From NCBI GenBank assembly GCA_026416715.1, contig JAOAEQ010000023.1, forward strand, positions 1-56,678: a DNA stretch of 56,678 bases, written 5' to 3'. Position numbers and translations under genes: made by a program. Below are positions 24,873-32,233 of the stretch, piece after piece. Every line of letters begins with the position of its first letter. Position 1 is the first letter of the stretch. Source of the DNA: a bacterium. GTDB lineage: Bacteria > UBP4 > UBA4092 > JAOAEQ01. A model generated the notes under the pieces. That model ran no database searches. It was not told the origin of the DNA and saw nothing but the letters and a program-made list of their open reading frames with translations.

Positions 24873-26927
24873 ATGATAGCTCAAAACCATCTATTTCGTA
24901 AAATAACGGTAGATTCAATTTTAGTAATCGTTACGTTCATGTTATTTTTCCCGAGTTGGAGTAACTCTGTTACTGTCAATGATGTTAGAAAAGCGGTTGA
25001 CCGAGCAGTGAAAAAAGTTTATCCGGCACTGGTACGTATTCATGTCGTTGAAGTAGATTATTGGTCGGGAAAAGAGCAGAAATATGAATCTGCGGGTAGT
25101 GGGTTTATTATTTCACCGGAAGGGTATGTTATCACGAACCATCACGTTGCCGGAAAAACGAAACAGATTATGTGTACGCTGGCAAATAAAGAAGAACTCG
25201 ATGCGGAATTAGTTGGAACCGATGCGCTTGCGGATATTGCGGTAATTAAACTGAAATCGGATGGGAAACGGCGATTTCCATACGTCCAGTTCGGTGACTC
25301 TGATAAAGTTCGGGTCGGAGACTATGTGCTCGCCATGGGAAGTCCGTATGCGTTATCGCAATCGGTAACGATGGGGATTGTTAGTAACACTGCATTAGTT
25401 ATGCCGGATTTATACTGGTCGGAGAAGTTCACGATGGATGGCGAAGATATCGGTGCTATCGTTCGTTGGATAGGTCATGATGCACCGATATTCGGTGGGA
25501 ATTCCGGCGGGCCCTTAGTTAACCTTAATGGCGAAGTTATCGGGGTTAATGAAATGAAAATGGGCATAGGGAGCGCTATTCCTGGGAATTTAGCAAAATC
25601 GGTCGCAGAAGAATTGATTAAAAATAAAAAGATTTCCCGCTCTTGGATTGGAATCGGGATTCAACCATTGCTAAAATTTTCAGAATATAAACGCGGAGTT
25701 TTGGTTAGCGGAACTATCGAAGGTTCTCCGGCAGAAAAAGCTGGATTGAAATCCGGTGATATTATTCTGAAAGTTAATGGCCAACCGGTAACGGTTCGGT
25801 TTGCGGAAGAAATACCGATATTCAATCAGTTTATAGCGAGCTTACCCGTGGGAAAAGATGCAGAAATACTTATTCTACGTGATGGGAAAGAGCAAGTGGT
25901 ACAAGTGACCACTCAAGAGCGAGAAGCAGCTCAACCGAAACAACAAGAATTGAAAGAATGGGGCATAACGGTTCGGAATATATCGCTCTTGATGCAAAAA
26001 CAACTCAAACGGGATTCGCGCAATGGGGTATGTATCACCTCGCTTCGTGCTGGCGGTCCTTGCGATGAAGCGAAACCAAAACTGAACGAACAGGATGTTA
26101 TTGTTGCAGTGAATGACCAGCCGGTTAATACTGTGCAAGAATTAATGGCGATAACTGAAAAAATTATTGAAGGGAAACAAGAGCCGGTCCCAGTGGTAGT
26201 TGCATTTGACCGGAAGACAGAACGGTATCTAACCGTGGTAAAAGTTGGAATCAAAAAACTGGAAGACCCAGGACTAGAAGTGCGAAAAGCCTGGGTGCCG
26301 GTAGCAACTCAGGTGTTGACTAAAGATTTAGCTGAAGGATTGGGACTCGAAGGGAAAACCGGCGTTCGTATCACGCAGGTTTATCCGAATACGACCGCAG
26401 AACAAGCAGGATTGAAAGTTGGCGATATCATTATCGCTATCGATGGTGAGAAAATCGCGGCATCACAACCGGAGGATTTCGAAGTCTTCCCGACTATGGT
26501 TCGGCAATATAAGATTGGGGCAACCGCTGAATTGACTGTTATCCGAAATAAAAAAGAAATAACGATTCCGATTACCCTTGCGGCATCGCCAAAATTGCCA
26601 CGGGAGATGAAAAAGTATCGCGATGATATTTTCGATTTCACGGTGCGCGAAATCGGATTCCTCGACAGAGCGAAAGAAAAATGGGGTGAACAACAAACCG
26701 GTGTATTAGTAGAAAGTGTTGGGGAAGGAGGTTGGGCAGCGTTATCGCATCTTGCCGTATCAGATTTACTCCTGAAGATAGATGGACAAACAATTAATGA
26801 TATCGCAGATGTCGAACGGTTGATGAAAGAAGTTGCGGAGAAGAAACCGAAAAGTGTGGTTCTGCAGGTACAACGTGGGATAAGTACAATGTTTGTTGAA
26901 CTGAAACCGAGTTGGCCAAGTAAATAA
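24873..26927 (+). CDS. secreted HtrA/DegP-type serine protease with several PDZ domains
   Basis: 684 residues. An N-terminal hydrophobic export signal (about 13-32) precedes a trypsin-like domain with an intact triad: His91 in VITNHHVAG, Asp121 in LADIAVIK, Ser211 in GGNSGGPLVN. After it come PDZ domains at about 265-350, 360-450, 470-580 and 600-680, each with a GDIILKVNG or GDIIIAIDG-type strand. Four PDZ units exceed the one or two of DegP/DegQ and resemble multi-PDZ proteins of Planctomycetes and other phyla. It should degrade or chaperone misfolded envelope proteins. The start has TAGGAGAACACT. A protease-fold paralogue without catalytic residues follows 104 bp downstream and probably belongs to the same operon. 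Confidence 0.92.
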   Translation: MIAQNHLFRKITVDSILVIVTFMLFFPSWSNSVTVNDVRKAVDRAVKKVYPALVRIHVVEVDYWSGKEQKYESAGSGFIISPEGYVITNHHVAGKTKQIMCTLANKEELDAELVGTDALADIAVIKLKSDGKRRFPYVQFGDSDKVRVGDYVLAMGSPYALSQSVTMGIVSNTALVMPDLYWSEKFTMDGEDIGAIVRWIGHDAPIFGGNSGGPLVNLNGEVIGVNEMKMGIGSAIPGNLAKSVAEELIKNKKISRSWIGIGIQPLLKFSEYKRGVLVSGTIEGSPAEKAGLKSGDIILKVNGQPVTVRFAEEIPIFNQFIASLPVGKDAEILILRDGKEQVVQVTTQEREAAQPKQQELKEWGITVRNISLLMQKQLKRDSRNGVCITSLRAGGPCDEAKPKLNEQDVIVAVNDQPVNTVQELMAITEKIIEGKQEPVPVVVAFDRKTERYLTVVKVGIKKLEDPGLEVRKAWVPVATQVLTKDLAEGLGLEGKTGVRITQVYPNTTAEQAGLKVGDIIIAIDGEKIAASQPEDFEVFPTMVRQYKIGATAELTVIRNKKEITIPITLAASPKLPREMKKYRDDIFDFTVREIGFLDRAKEKWGEQQTGVLVESVGEGGWAALSHLAVSDLLLKIDGQTINDIADVERLMKEVAEKKPKSVVLQVQRGISTMFVELKPSWPSK

Positions 26928-26936
26928 ATAATCTAC

Positions 26937-27005
26937 ACCGTAGAGAATGCGGAGGGTGTAGAGATTACTGTTTTATCTTAGCGGTGTCTCTGCGTGTTCT
27001 GCGGT
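26937..27005. repeat. Intergenic inverted repeat, CGCAGAGAA flavour
   Basis: The left arm ACCGTAGAGAATGCGGAG (26937-26954) and right arm CTCTGCGTGTTCTGCGGT (26988-27005) are 18-nt complements with five differences. Four of the five are T-G or G-T oppositions that remain paired as U-G in a plus-strand transcript. Both flanking genes are plus-strand. The unit is 9 nt long (CGCAGAGAA-like) and occurs twice per arm. Confidence 0.7.
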
Positions 27006-27031
27006 AAAAATATGCTAGAAAGGAGCAATAT

Positions 27032-27901
27032 ATGAAGAAATTAAGCTGGTTGGTGGTTTTGTTTGTAGTATTTATCATCATACACGGGGTTCCGGTTTCT
27101 GCGGCTACGGAAGAAGTCGCTGCCGGAAAAGAGATTCTTACGAAATGGCAAAAAGCGGTAGTGACCCTGCAAATCGTGAGTAAACAACGGATTTCTTATG
27201 GCGGTCGGGAATCAAGCGGAGACGAATCGAAATCGGAAGCAACCGGAACGGTTATTGACCCGAGCGGACTTATTGTGATGTCACTTTTTGCTACTGACCC
27301 GAACGCGCGGATGTTCGAAATGCTCAGCGATTCCGGCGATATCGAATCCCAGTTCAAGCGGGAAACAGAAATAACCGACGTTAAAATCCTCATGCCAGAC
27401 GCAACGGAAATCCCAGCGAAAATCGTGCTACGCGATAAAGATTTAGATTTAGCGTTCGTTCGGCCAACCCAGAAACCAGCGAAACCGTTCACGGCAATAG
27501 ATTTAACTAACAATACTACGGTTGGAGTATTAGATTCGATAATCATCTTAAGTCGGTTGGGAAAAGTAGCGAATCGAGTTCCATCAATTTCAATCGATAT
27601 GATACAAGCGGTGATTGAAAAACCGCGAACGTTTTTTATCCCTGGAGCGAAATCTGAAGCTGGCGATTTCGGTTCGCCAGTGTTTGCGCTAAATGGGAAA
27701 GTTGTCGGCATAGTGTTACTCCGTTCGATTCCGCTCGAACGGAGTAGTCGCTCGGTATTTGGCGGTATGAGCGGACTCGGGATGCTGCCGGTTATCCTTC
27801 CGGCATCAGATATTCTTGAAGTTGTTAACCAGGTCCCAGCAACCGTTCCCGCAGAAGAGAAGAAAACCGAAGAGAAAAAACCAACTGAAACACCAAAATA
27901 G
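27032..27901 (+). CDS. catalytically dead trypsin-like (HtrA-fold) secreted protein
   Basis: 289 residues, start with AAAGGAGCAATAT. A signal peptide (about 1-24, ending PVSAA) precedes a domain that follows the HtrA fold landmarks: ATGTVIDPSGLIVMSLFA (family: GSGFIISPEGYVITNHHV), DLDLAFVRP (ADIAVIKL), AGDFGSPVFALNGKVVGIVL (GGNSGGPLVNLNGEVIGV). The catalytic His position is Phe86 (Leu85 before it), the Ser position is Phe213, and only Asp139 is kept. It therefore cannot cleave by the serine mechanism. The tail is a Glu/Lys/Pro-rich stretch. It may bind substrates or regulate the neighbouring active protease. No PDZ domain. Confidence 0.82.
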   Translation: MKKLSWLVVLFVVFIIIHGVPVSAATEEVAAGKEILTKWQKAVVTLQIVSKQRISYGGRESSGDESKSEATGTVIDPSGLIVMSLFATDPNARMFEMLSDSGDIESQFKRETEITDVKILMPDATEIPAKIVLRDKDLDLAFVRPTQKPAKPFTAIDLTNNTTVGVLDSIIILSRLGKVANRVPSISIDMIQAVIEKPRTFFIPGAKSEAGDFGSPVFALNGKVVGIVLLRSIPLERSSRSVFGGMSGLGMLPVILPASDILEVVNQVPATVPAEEKKTEEKKPTETPK

Positions 27902-27911
27902 TTGTCTCCGA

Positions 27912-27937
27912 TAGGGGCTGAATAGGTTCAGCCCCTA
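27912..27937 (+). terminator. perfect 11-bp stem-loop after the pseudoprotease gene
   Basis: TAGGGGCTGAA (27912-27922), loop TAGG, TTCAGCCCCTA (27927-27937). It starts 10 bp after the stop, which fits a transcription end point, but no T-run follows. The stem differs from the one at 46068 by a compensated base pair. Confidence 0.6.
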
Positions 27938-28074
27938 CTTCCGTTAAAGTTATAACAAAACGATATGTAAACTTACCCTAGACTATTAACATTGCAATTA
28001 TTTTCTTTACCGATCATTCAACCAATCTTTTTTTGCTTTCTACTTCAAACCATTCTTTTTTGCCCTGTTGGGTA

Positions 28075-28109
28075 GAGAATGAGAATTGAACCGTTCAATT
28101 CTCATTCTC
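28075..28109. repeat. perfect 16-bp hairpin with CCG loop
   Basis: GAGAATGAGAATTGAA (28075-28090), loop CCG, TTCAATTCTCATTCTC (28094-28109). It lies between the stem-loop at 27912 and the pilin promoter at 28158 and belongs to neither gene clearly. Its apex matches the hairpin at 21883 except for one A-T to T-A swap. Confidence 0.7.
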
Positions 28110-28157
28110 CACCGCTTACTCCTCAGAATGAATTTAGTATAAACTTGTATAATTACT

Positions 28158-28209
28158 TGACAAATTAGCTCAAATTGGGCTACATTATAAGCGAGATTAA
28201 CGTGTGCAT
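28158..28209 (+). promoter_or_regulatory. promoter and leader of the first pseudopilin gene
   Basis: TTGACA at 28158-28163 lies within ACTTGACAAATT. A plausible -10 follows (TACATT at 18-nt spacing, or the overlapping TATAAG). 44 nt after the -35 is GTGTGCAT (28202-28209), which begins a small hairpin GTGCA-TGT-TGCAC. The same ACTTGACAAATT and GTGTGCAT combination occurs before the large secreted protein at 43419. Confidence 0.6.
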
Positions 28210-28247
28210 GTTGCACAGGATTTCCTAGCAAAGGAGGGATTAGTATT

Positions 28248-28826
28248 ATGCTTAAATCACCAAAAGGGTTTACGCTAATCGAATTGCTCATCGTAGTTGC
28301 GATTATTGCGATACTCGCAGCAATAGCGATTCCGAACTTTCTCGCCGCACAAACCCGATCGAAAGTATCTCGAACGAAATCAGATATGCGGGCAATCGCT
28401 ACCGGTATCGAAAGCTACTACGTTGACCAGAACGCTTATCCGTGGACAAATTTGGGATTATATAGCCGACTTGACCGACTGAAAGCTATCACCACTCCGG
28501 TCGCTTATTTATCTTCGTTGCCGATAGATGCATTCAACGCTTCAAACGATATTCCGATAAATAAGATATATCCATTCTGGGATCCGCCGTATGTATGGAG
28601 TTTAGGTGGGTTGAATCCAACAGATGGTTCTGGAACTCCGAACACCCGATTTGTTCTAGTACCTGAACTCTATGATCGGGTCTATTCGCGGATGAAAACC
28701 TGGATGCTGATGTCATACGGACCCGACCAGAATTTTGAAGCTGCAGTACCACCATACCAAGTACAACTATATGACCCAACAAATGGCACGGTTTCGAACG
28801 GCGATATTATGCGTTGGGGACCGTAG
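28248..28826 (+). CDS. type II secretion/type IV pseudopilin (GspG-like)
   Basis: 192 residues, start after AAAGGAGGG. It has a class III prepilin signal: short basic leader KSPKG, cleavage after Gly, then FTLIELLIVVAIIAILAAIA with Glu at +5. The helix continues into FLAAQTRSKVSRTKSDMRAI and SYYVDQNAYPW, the major-pseudopilin layout also seen in many candidate-phylum genomes. The C-terminal part, with Tyr- and Asp-rich loops (SYGPDQNFEAAVPPYQ, YDPTNGTVSNGDIMRWGP), matches the second pseudopilin at 46168, so the two are paralogues. No secretion ATPase, GspD or prepilin peptidase lies nearby. It probably serves a secretion system encoded elsewhere, and the strong promoter fits an abundant subunit. 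Confidence 0.88.
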   Translation: MLKSPKGFTLIELLIVVAIIAILAAIAIPNFLAAQTRSKVSRTKSDMRAIATGIESYYVDQNAYPWTNLGLYSRLDRLKAITTPVAYLSSLPIDAFNASNDIPINKIYPFWDPPYVWSLGGLNPTDGSGTPNTRFVLVPELYDRVYSRMKTWMLMSYGPDQNFEAAVPPYQVQLYDPTNGTVSNGDIMRWGP

Positions 28827-28991
28827 AAAACGATTGTGTTGCGATATTTTGCGATGTATCTATGCAGGGATATCAATTTCGGCAAGTGGTGCTAGCTGAG
28901 CGACTTCGAAATATAAGTAGCCCTTGTTAACACCGAAGTGTTACATAAGCCAAATAAAATAGGTTGAGATGAACGTTGATATTCGGCTATC

Positions 28992-29035
28992 TTTTGGGTG
29001 AGCTTGAGTTGTTTGGCTCACCCAAAATTATTTAT
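28992..29035 (+). terminator. rho-independent terminator-like stem-loop
   Basis: TTTTGGGTGAGC (28992-29003) and GCTCACCCAAAA (29016-29027) are perfect 12-bp complements with a 12-nt loop. AT-rich sequence (TTATTTATTATATTTT) follows. It ends transcripts from the pseudopilin gene 165 bp upstream. The gap before it holds no ORF that I can support. Confidence 0.7.
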
Positions 29036-29076
29036 TATATTTTCGGTCTATTTTTATCTTATTTTTTGATATACAA

Positions 29077-31266
29077 ATGAAACCAAGTTCTTTTCGTCTA
29101 TTGCGTCCAGTATGGGGTTTACAGGTTCTATTGGTTTTCATTTCAACTTCCTTGAGTTTTGCCGGATATACTTATGTTTCCAATTTCGGGACGAATATGA
29201 ATCAAGCGCAATTTATTCAGCTTGATTTTGGTGGACAGATTTGGACTTGCGGGTATGGCGATAATAGCGTGCATATCTGGCATCCGTATAATGGAGCAAA
29301 AGCCTTCTATTCTCCGATTCGCAATGGCAAAAGTTCAACCGGTACTACCGTAGCGATGTACAATCCATCCGGAATCGCTATTGATACCAACGGTATCATC
29401 TATGTAACTTGCGATGGCGGAACTACAACCAAACAGAACGTATTCAAATATCGGGCGATTGACGGAACTATGCTGAACGGATTCGAGCCATCGTTTCGGC
29501 TCGGTGATATCGATATTGATACCAGCAACCATGTGTTTATCGTTGAAAAAGTGAATCTGACAGCGGTACGGTTTTATGTTATGACTACCAGCGGGCAGAA
29601 CCTTACTGGCAGCCCAATTACCATCAATACGACTGGCAACCTCCATCCGGGGATAGGAGTGACAAGAGATGGAAAAACAGTTTATATTGCTGATGTAACG
29701 AATCAGAAGGTATGGAAGTTCACCGGAACAATTACTGGAACCACTGCTAGTTACAGTTTATCCGGTTCATTATCTGGTTCTTGGACTGCTCCGTATGCCT
29801 GCGAAGTAGATAATTTTGGCAACGTTTACGTATCCGATTCCGGAGCAAATCGCGTGGTGATTTTCAATTCAGCTGGTGTTGCCATTGATACGATATTCGG
29901 CTCCGGATTAACTGCACCTACTGGAGTCGGGTTCCACCCGAACATTCAGACGGTATATATCGCTCAAGGGATAAATGCACGGTCATTGCAGAAATGGGTT
30001 ATTCCACCAACGGTTAATATTCCAATAGTTGGATATCACGAAATTCTCCCTGGTGGACAATATTGGTCAAATGTTATGACGATACAGGACAATTTTAGAG
30101 ACCAGATTGATTTTCTAAAAAATCATGGTTATACTGCGGTTAGTTTAGATACCGTCGTATCATATCTCCGTTTTGGCACTCCGCTCCCATCGAATCCGAT
30201 TGTGATAACGTTCGATGATAATTATGAAGGAGAACTGATCCGTGGAGTAAGCTATCTGACTACACGACAATACCACGGTTTAATTTTTACCACTACTGGA
30301 AGAATGGGTTCTTCATCCGGCTGGGTTGGATATCGACCGAGTTTCGCTGACCACAGCGTTGCACAATTAAGCGGGTATTTCGATACGCAATCGCATACCA
30401 TTAACCATCCTAATCTTCATACTCTATCTGCAAACTCAATTCGAATTGAACTTGGCGTTTCTCGCGATTCGATCAATGCTTATTTACCTAAGAAATGCAA
30501 ATATCTCGCGTATCCGTATGGGGGATATACCACGTTTGCCTATTCGCTCGATTCTGTATCTATTCTTGGATTAGTTCACGAAGCCGGATATATCGCTGCG
30601 TTTAATTATGTTGGCAATACCTTTGGTACGGGAAGCACTAATCGAACTCAATGCATGTACTGCTTAAATCGTATAGCAATGGCATATAATGACACGTTAG
30701 ATAATTTCATAAATAAAATCGGGTTCACGGGTAGCTGGGATTCAACTGACCCATATATTATTGATAATTCTGCGTCAAATAGTCGCGGAACCTTCACCAG
30801 TACTGGCAGTTGGTTTAGTGCGGAGACTGCTGGTGCAGGATTTTATGGCGCATACGGAAGTAACTATTACTATTCAAATCCAGGCGCCGGCCGAACCGCA
30901 ATGTGGACTCCGAATTTGCTTATTCCAGGGTTATATCGCGTGTATGCGTGGTGGGATACGAGTACTGCTGATATAAATCGGGCGAGTAATGCGCCGTATA
31001 CAATAGGGTATGCCGGTGGTACGACCACCGTTTACGTCGACCAACGGCAAATCGGATTCCAATGGCGGTTGTTAGGTACCTATCCATTTTCTGCTGGGAC
31101 GACTGGATATGTCCGGTTAACTGATACCGCTAACGGCGTAGTTATTGCCGATGCGATAAAATTTATCCATGATTCTGTTATTCCGGTAGAATTAAGCGAA
31201 TTTGTTGTCCTAGTTGGTGACCTTCAAACTACGGACACCAGCAAGGATAACAAACTCAAAAAATAA
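29077..31266 (+). CDS. secreted polysaccharide deacetylase with beta-propeller and golvesin-type domain
   Basis: 729 residues. A signal peptide (about 1-28) precedes an NHL-like propeller (about 30-310, units such as GIAIDTNGIIYVTCDGG and PYACEVDNFGNVYVSDSGANRVVIF). The NodB polysaccharide deacetylase domain (about 315-520) has metal motif 1 VITFDDNY and motif 2 SHTINHPNL. A golvesin-C/xanthan-lyase-like domain (about 560-700) runs from IIDNSASNSRGTFTSTGSW through PGLYRVYAWW to VIADAIKFIHD. The last residues are IPVELSEFVVL, a tail also present in the 43419 protein. It should remove N- or O-acetyl groups from an extracellular glycan. It overlaps almost directly with the next gene (2 bp apart), implying cotranscription. 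No Shine-Dalgarno. Confidence 0.88.
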   Translation: MKPSSFRLLRPVWGLQVLLVFISTSLSFAGYTYVSNFGTNMNQAQFIQLDFGGQIWTCGYGDNSVHIWHPYNGAKAFYSPIRNGKSSTGTTVAMYNPSGIAIDTNGIIYVTCDGGTTTKQNVFKYRAIDGTMLNGFEPSFRLGDIDIDTSNHVFIVEKVNLTAVRFYVMTTSGQNLTGSPITINTTGNLHPGIGVTRDGKTVYIADVTNQKVWKFTGTITGTTASYSLSGSLSGSWTAPYACEVDNFGNVYVSDSGANRVVIFNSAGVAIDTIFGSGLTAPTGVGFHPNIQTVYIAQGINARSLQKWVIPPTVNIPIVGYHEILPGGQYWSNVMTIQDNFRDQIDFLKNHGYTAVSLDTVVSYLRFGTPLPSNPIVITFDDNYEGELIRGVSYLTTRQYHGLIFTTTGRMGSSSGWVGYRPSFADHSVAQLSGYFDTQSHTINHPNLHTLSANSIRIELGVSRDSINAYLPKKCKYLAYPYGGYTTFAYSLDSVSILGLVHEAGYIAAFNYVGNTFGTGSTNRTQCMYCLNRIAMAYNDTLDNFINKIGFTGSWDSTDPYIIDNSASNSRGTFTSTGSWFSAETAGAGFYGAYGSNYYYSNPGAGRTAMWTPNLLIPGLYRVYAWWDTSTADINRASNAPYTIGYAGGTTTVYVDQRQIGFQWRLLGTYPFSAGTTGYVRLTDTANGVVIADAIKFIHDSVIPVELSEFVVLVGDLQTTDTSKDNKLKK

Positions 31267-31268
31267 TT

Positions 31269-32150
31269 ATGAAACGCACCTATTTATATTATGTAGATAA
31301 ATTCTATCTTAGCATTTTTTTATGTTTAATTTTATGTTCTGTCGTGTTTGCCATCCATCAAGAAGTTTCGTTTCCTATAACTCATGGGGTCGAATATTAT
31401 CATCTGCAAACAGATACCAGTGGTATGTTGCTAAATATTAGCGTCCTCACTATTGACTTAAATAATCCGAATATAACTGTTACGGTTGCGACAGCGTATA
31501 ATGGACTTGAACGAATGACTTCAATCGTTAAACGGAATCAAGCGATAGCCGGGATTAACGGCGGATTTTTTAGTTTTAATCCAAAAGTCCCGGTAGGATT
31601 GGTTATGACTAATGGGCAATTAGTTGCGCCACCATTATCGGATAAACCTGCACGGGCAGCAGTCGGGATAACTTCAACCCGAAAGGCGATATTCGACCGG
31701 GTTGGGTATAAAGACGGAAAATTATACAGTATTAATACCACTGATTGGTCAGAAGTAACAGAAGCGTTAGGTGGGGTCTCGATGTTGGTACGAAACGGTC
31801 AACCGTATGTAACGGTTTTAGAAGAAGGTAGCAATATTGGTTTCAGCACGACCACTCATCCGCGCACTGCGGTCGGTATCACGAAAGAAAATAAGCTGCT
31901 TCTGGTAACTGTTGACGGTCGACAACCTGAGGTAAGTAACGGGATTAGTCTTGATTCTTTAGCCAACCTAATGATTTCGCTCGGAGCAACTGATGCTATG
32001 AACCTTGACGGTGGCGGGTCAACAACTATGGTCATCTACGATACGATTGTGAATTTTCCGTCAGATAAAGATAGTGCTGGTAATCCTGGTCGCGAACGAG
32101 CTGTAGCAAATGGAATCGTTATACAATCAAATCCGAAATCCGAGCCATAA
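31269..32150 (+). CDS. secreted phosphodiester glycosidase family protein (NAGPA-like)
   Basis: 293 residues. A signal peptide (about 12-30, LSIFLCLILCSVVFA) precedes the NAGPA/DUF2233 domain. Hallmarks are VTVATAYNG, AIAGINGGFFSF, PRTAVGITKENKLLLVTVDGRQ and the closing MNLDGGGSTTMVI. The family includes the mammalian uncovering enzyme, which removes GlcNAc from a phosphodiester, and bacterial proteins linked to exopolysaccharide. The likely substrate is a phosphodiester-linked sugar in a cell-surface polymer. It starts 2 bp after the deacetylase stop, so the two enzymes are probably made together and act on the same polymer. Confidence 0.9.
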   Translation: MKRTYLYYVDKFYLSIFLCLILCSVVFAIHQEVSFPITHGVEYYHLQTDTSGMLLNISVLTIDLNNPNITVTVATAYNGLERMTSIVKRNQAIAGINGGFFSFNPKVPVGLVMTNGQLVAPPLSDKPARAAVGITSTRKAIFDRVGYKDGKLYSINTTDWSEVTEALGGVSMLVRNGQPYVTVLEEGSNIGFSTTTHPRTAVGITKENKLLLVTVDGRQPEVSNGISLDSLANLMISLGATDAMNLDGGGSTTMVIYDTIVNFPSDKDSAGNPGRERAVANGIVIQSNPKSEP

Positions 32151-32233
32151 AAATATTTCTAAATCTAAAACCTAGGTTCGACACAGTACTTTAATCTGAT
32201 ATTTGACAATCGAATTTTGGTTTTGTGTAATTT

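Noticed and set aside
28827-28991. Possible riboswitch between the pseudopilin and the terminator
   Set aside because: Some GC-rich stems are suggested (around 28880-28950), but they do not match the conserved cores of cyclic-di-GMP or other riboswitches that I know, and the region is downstream of the gene.
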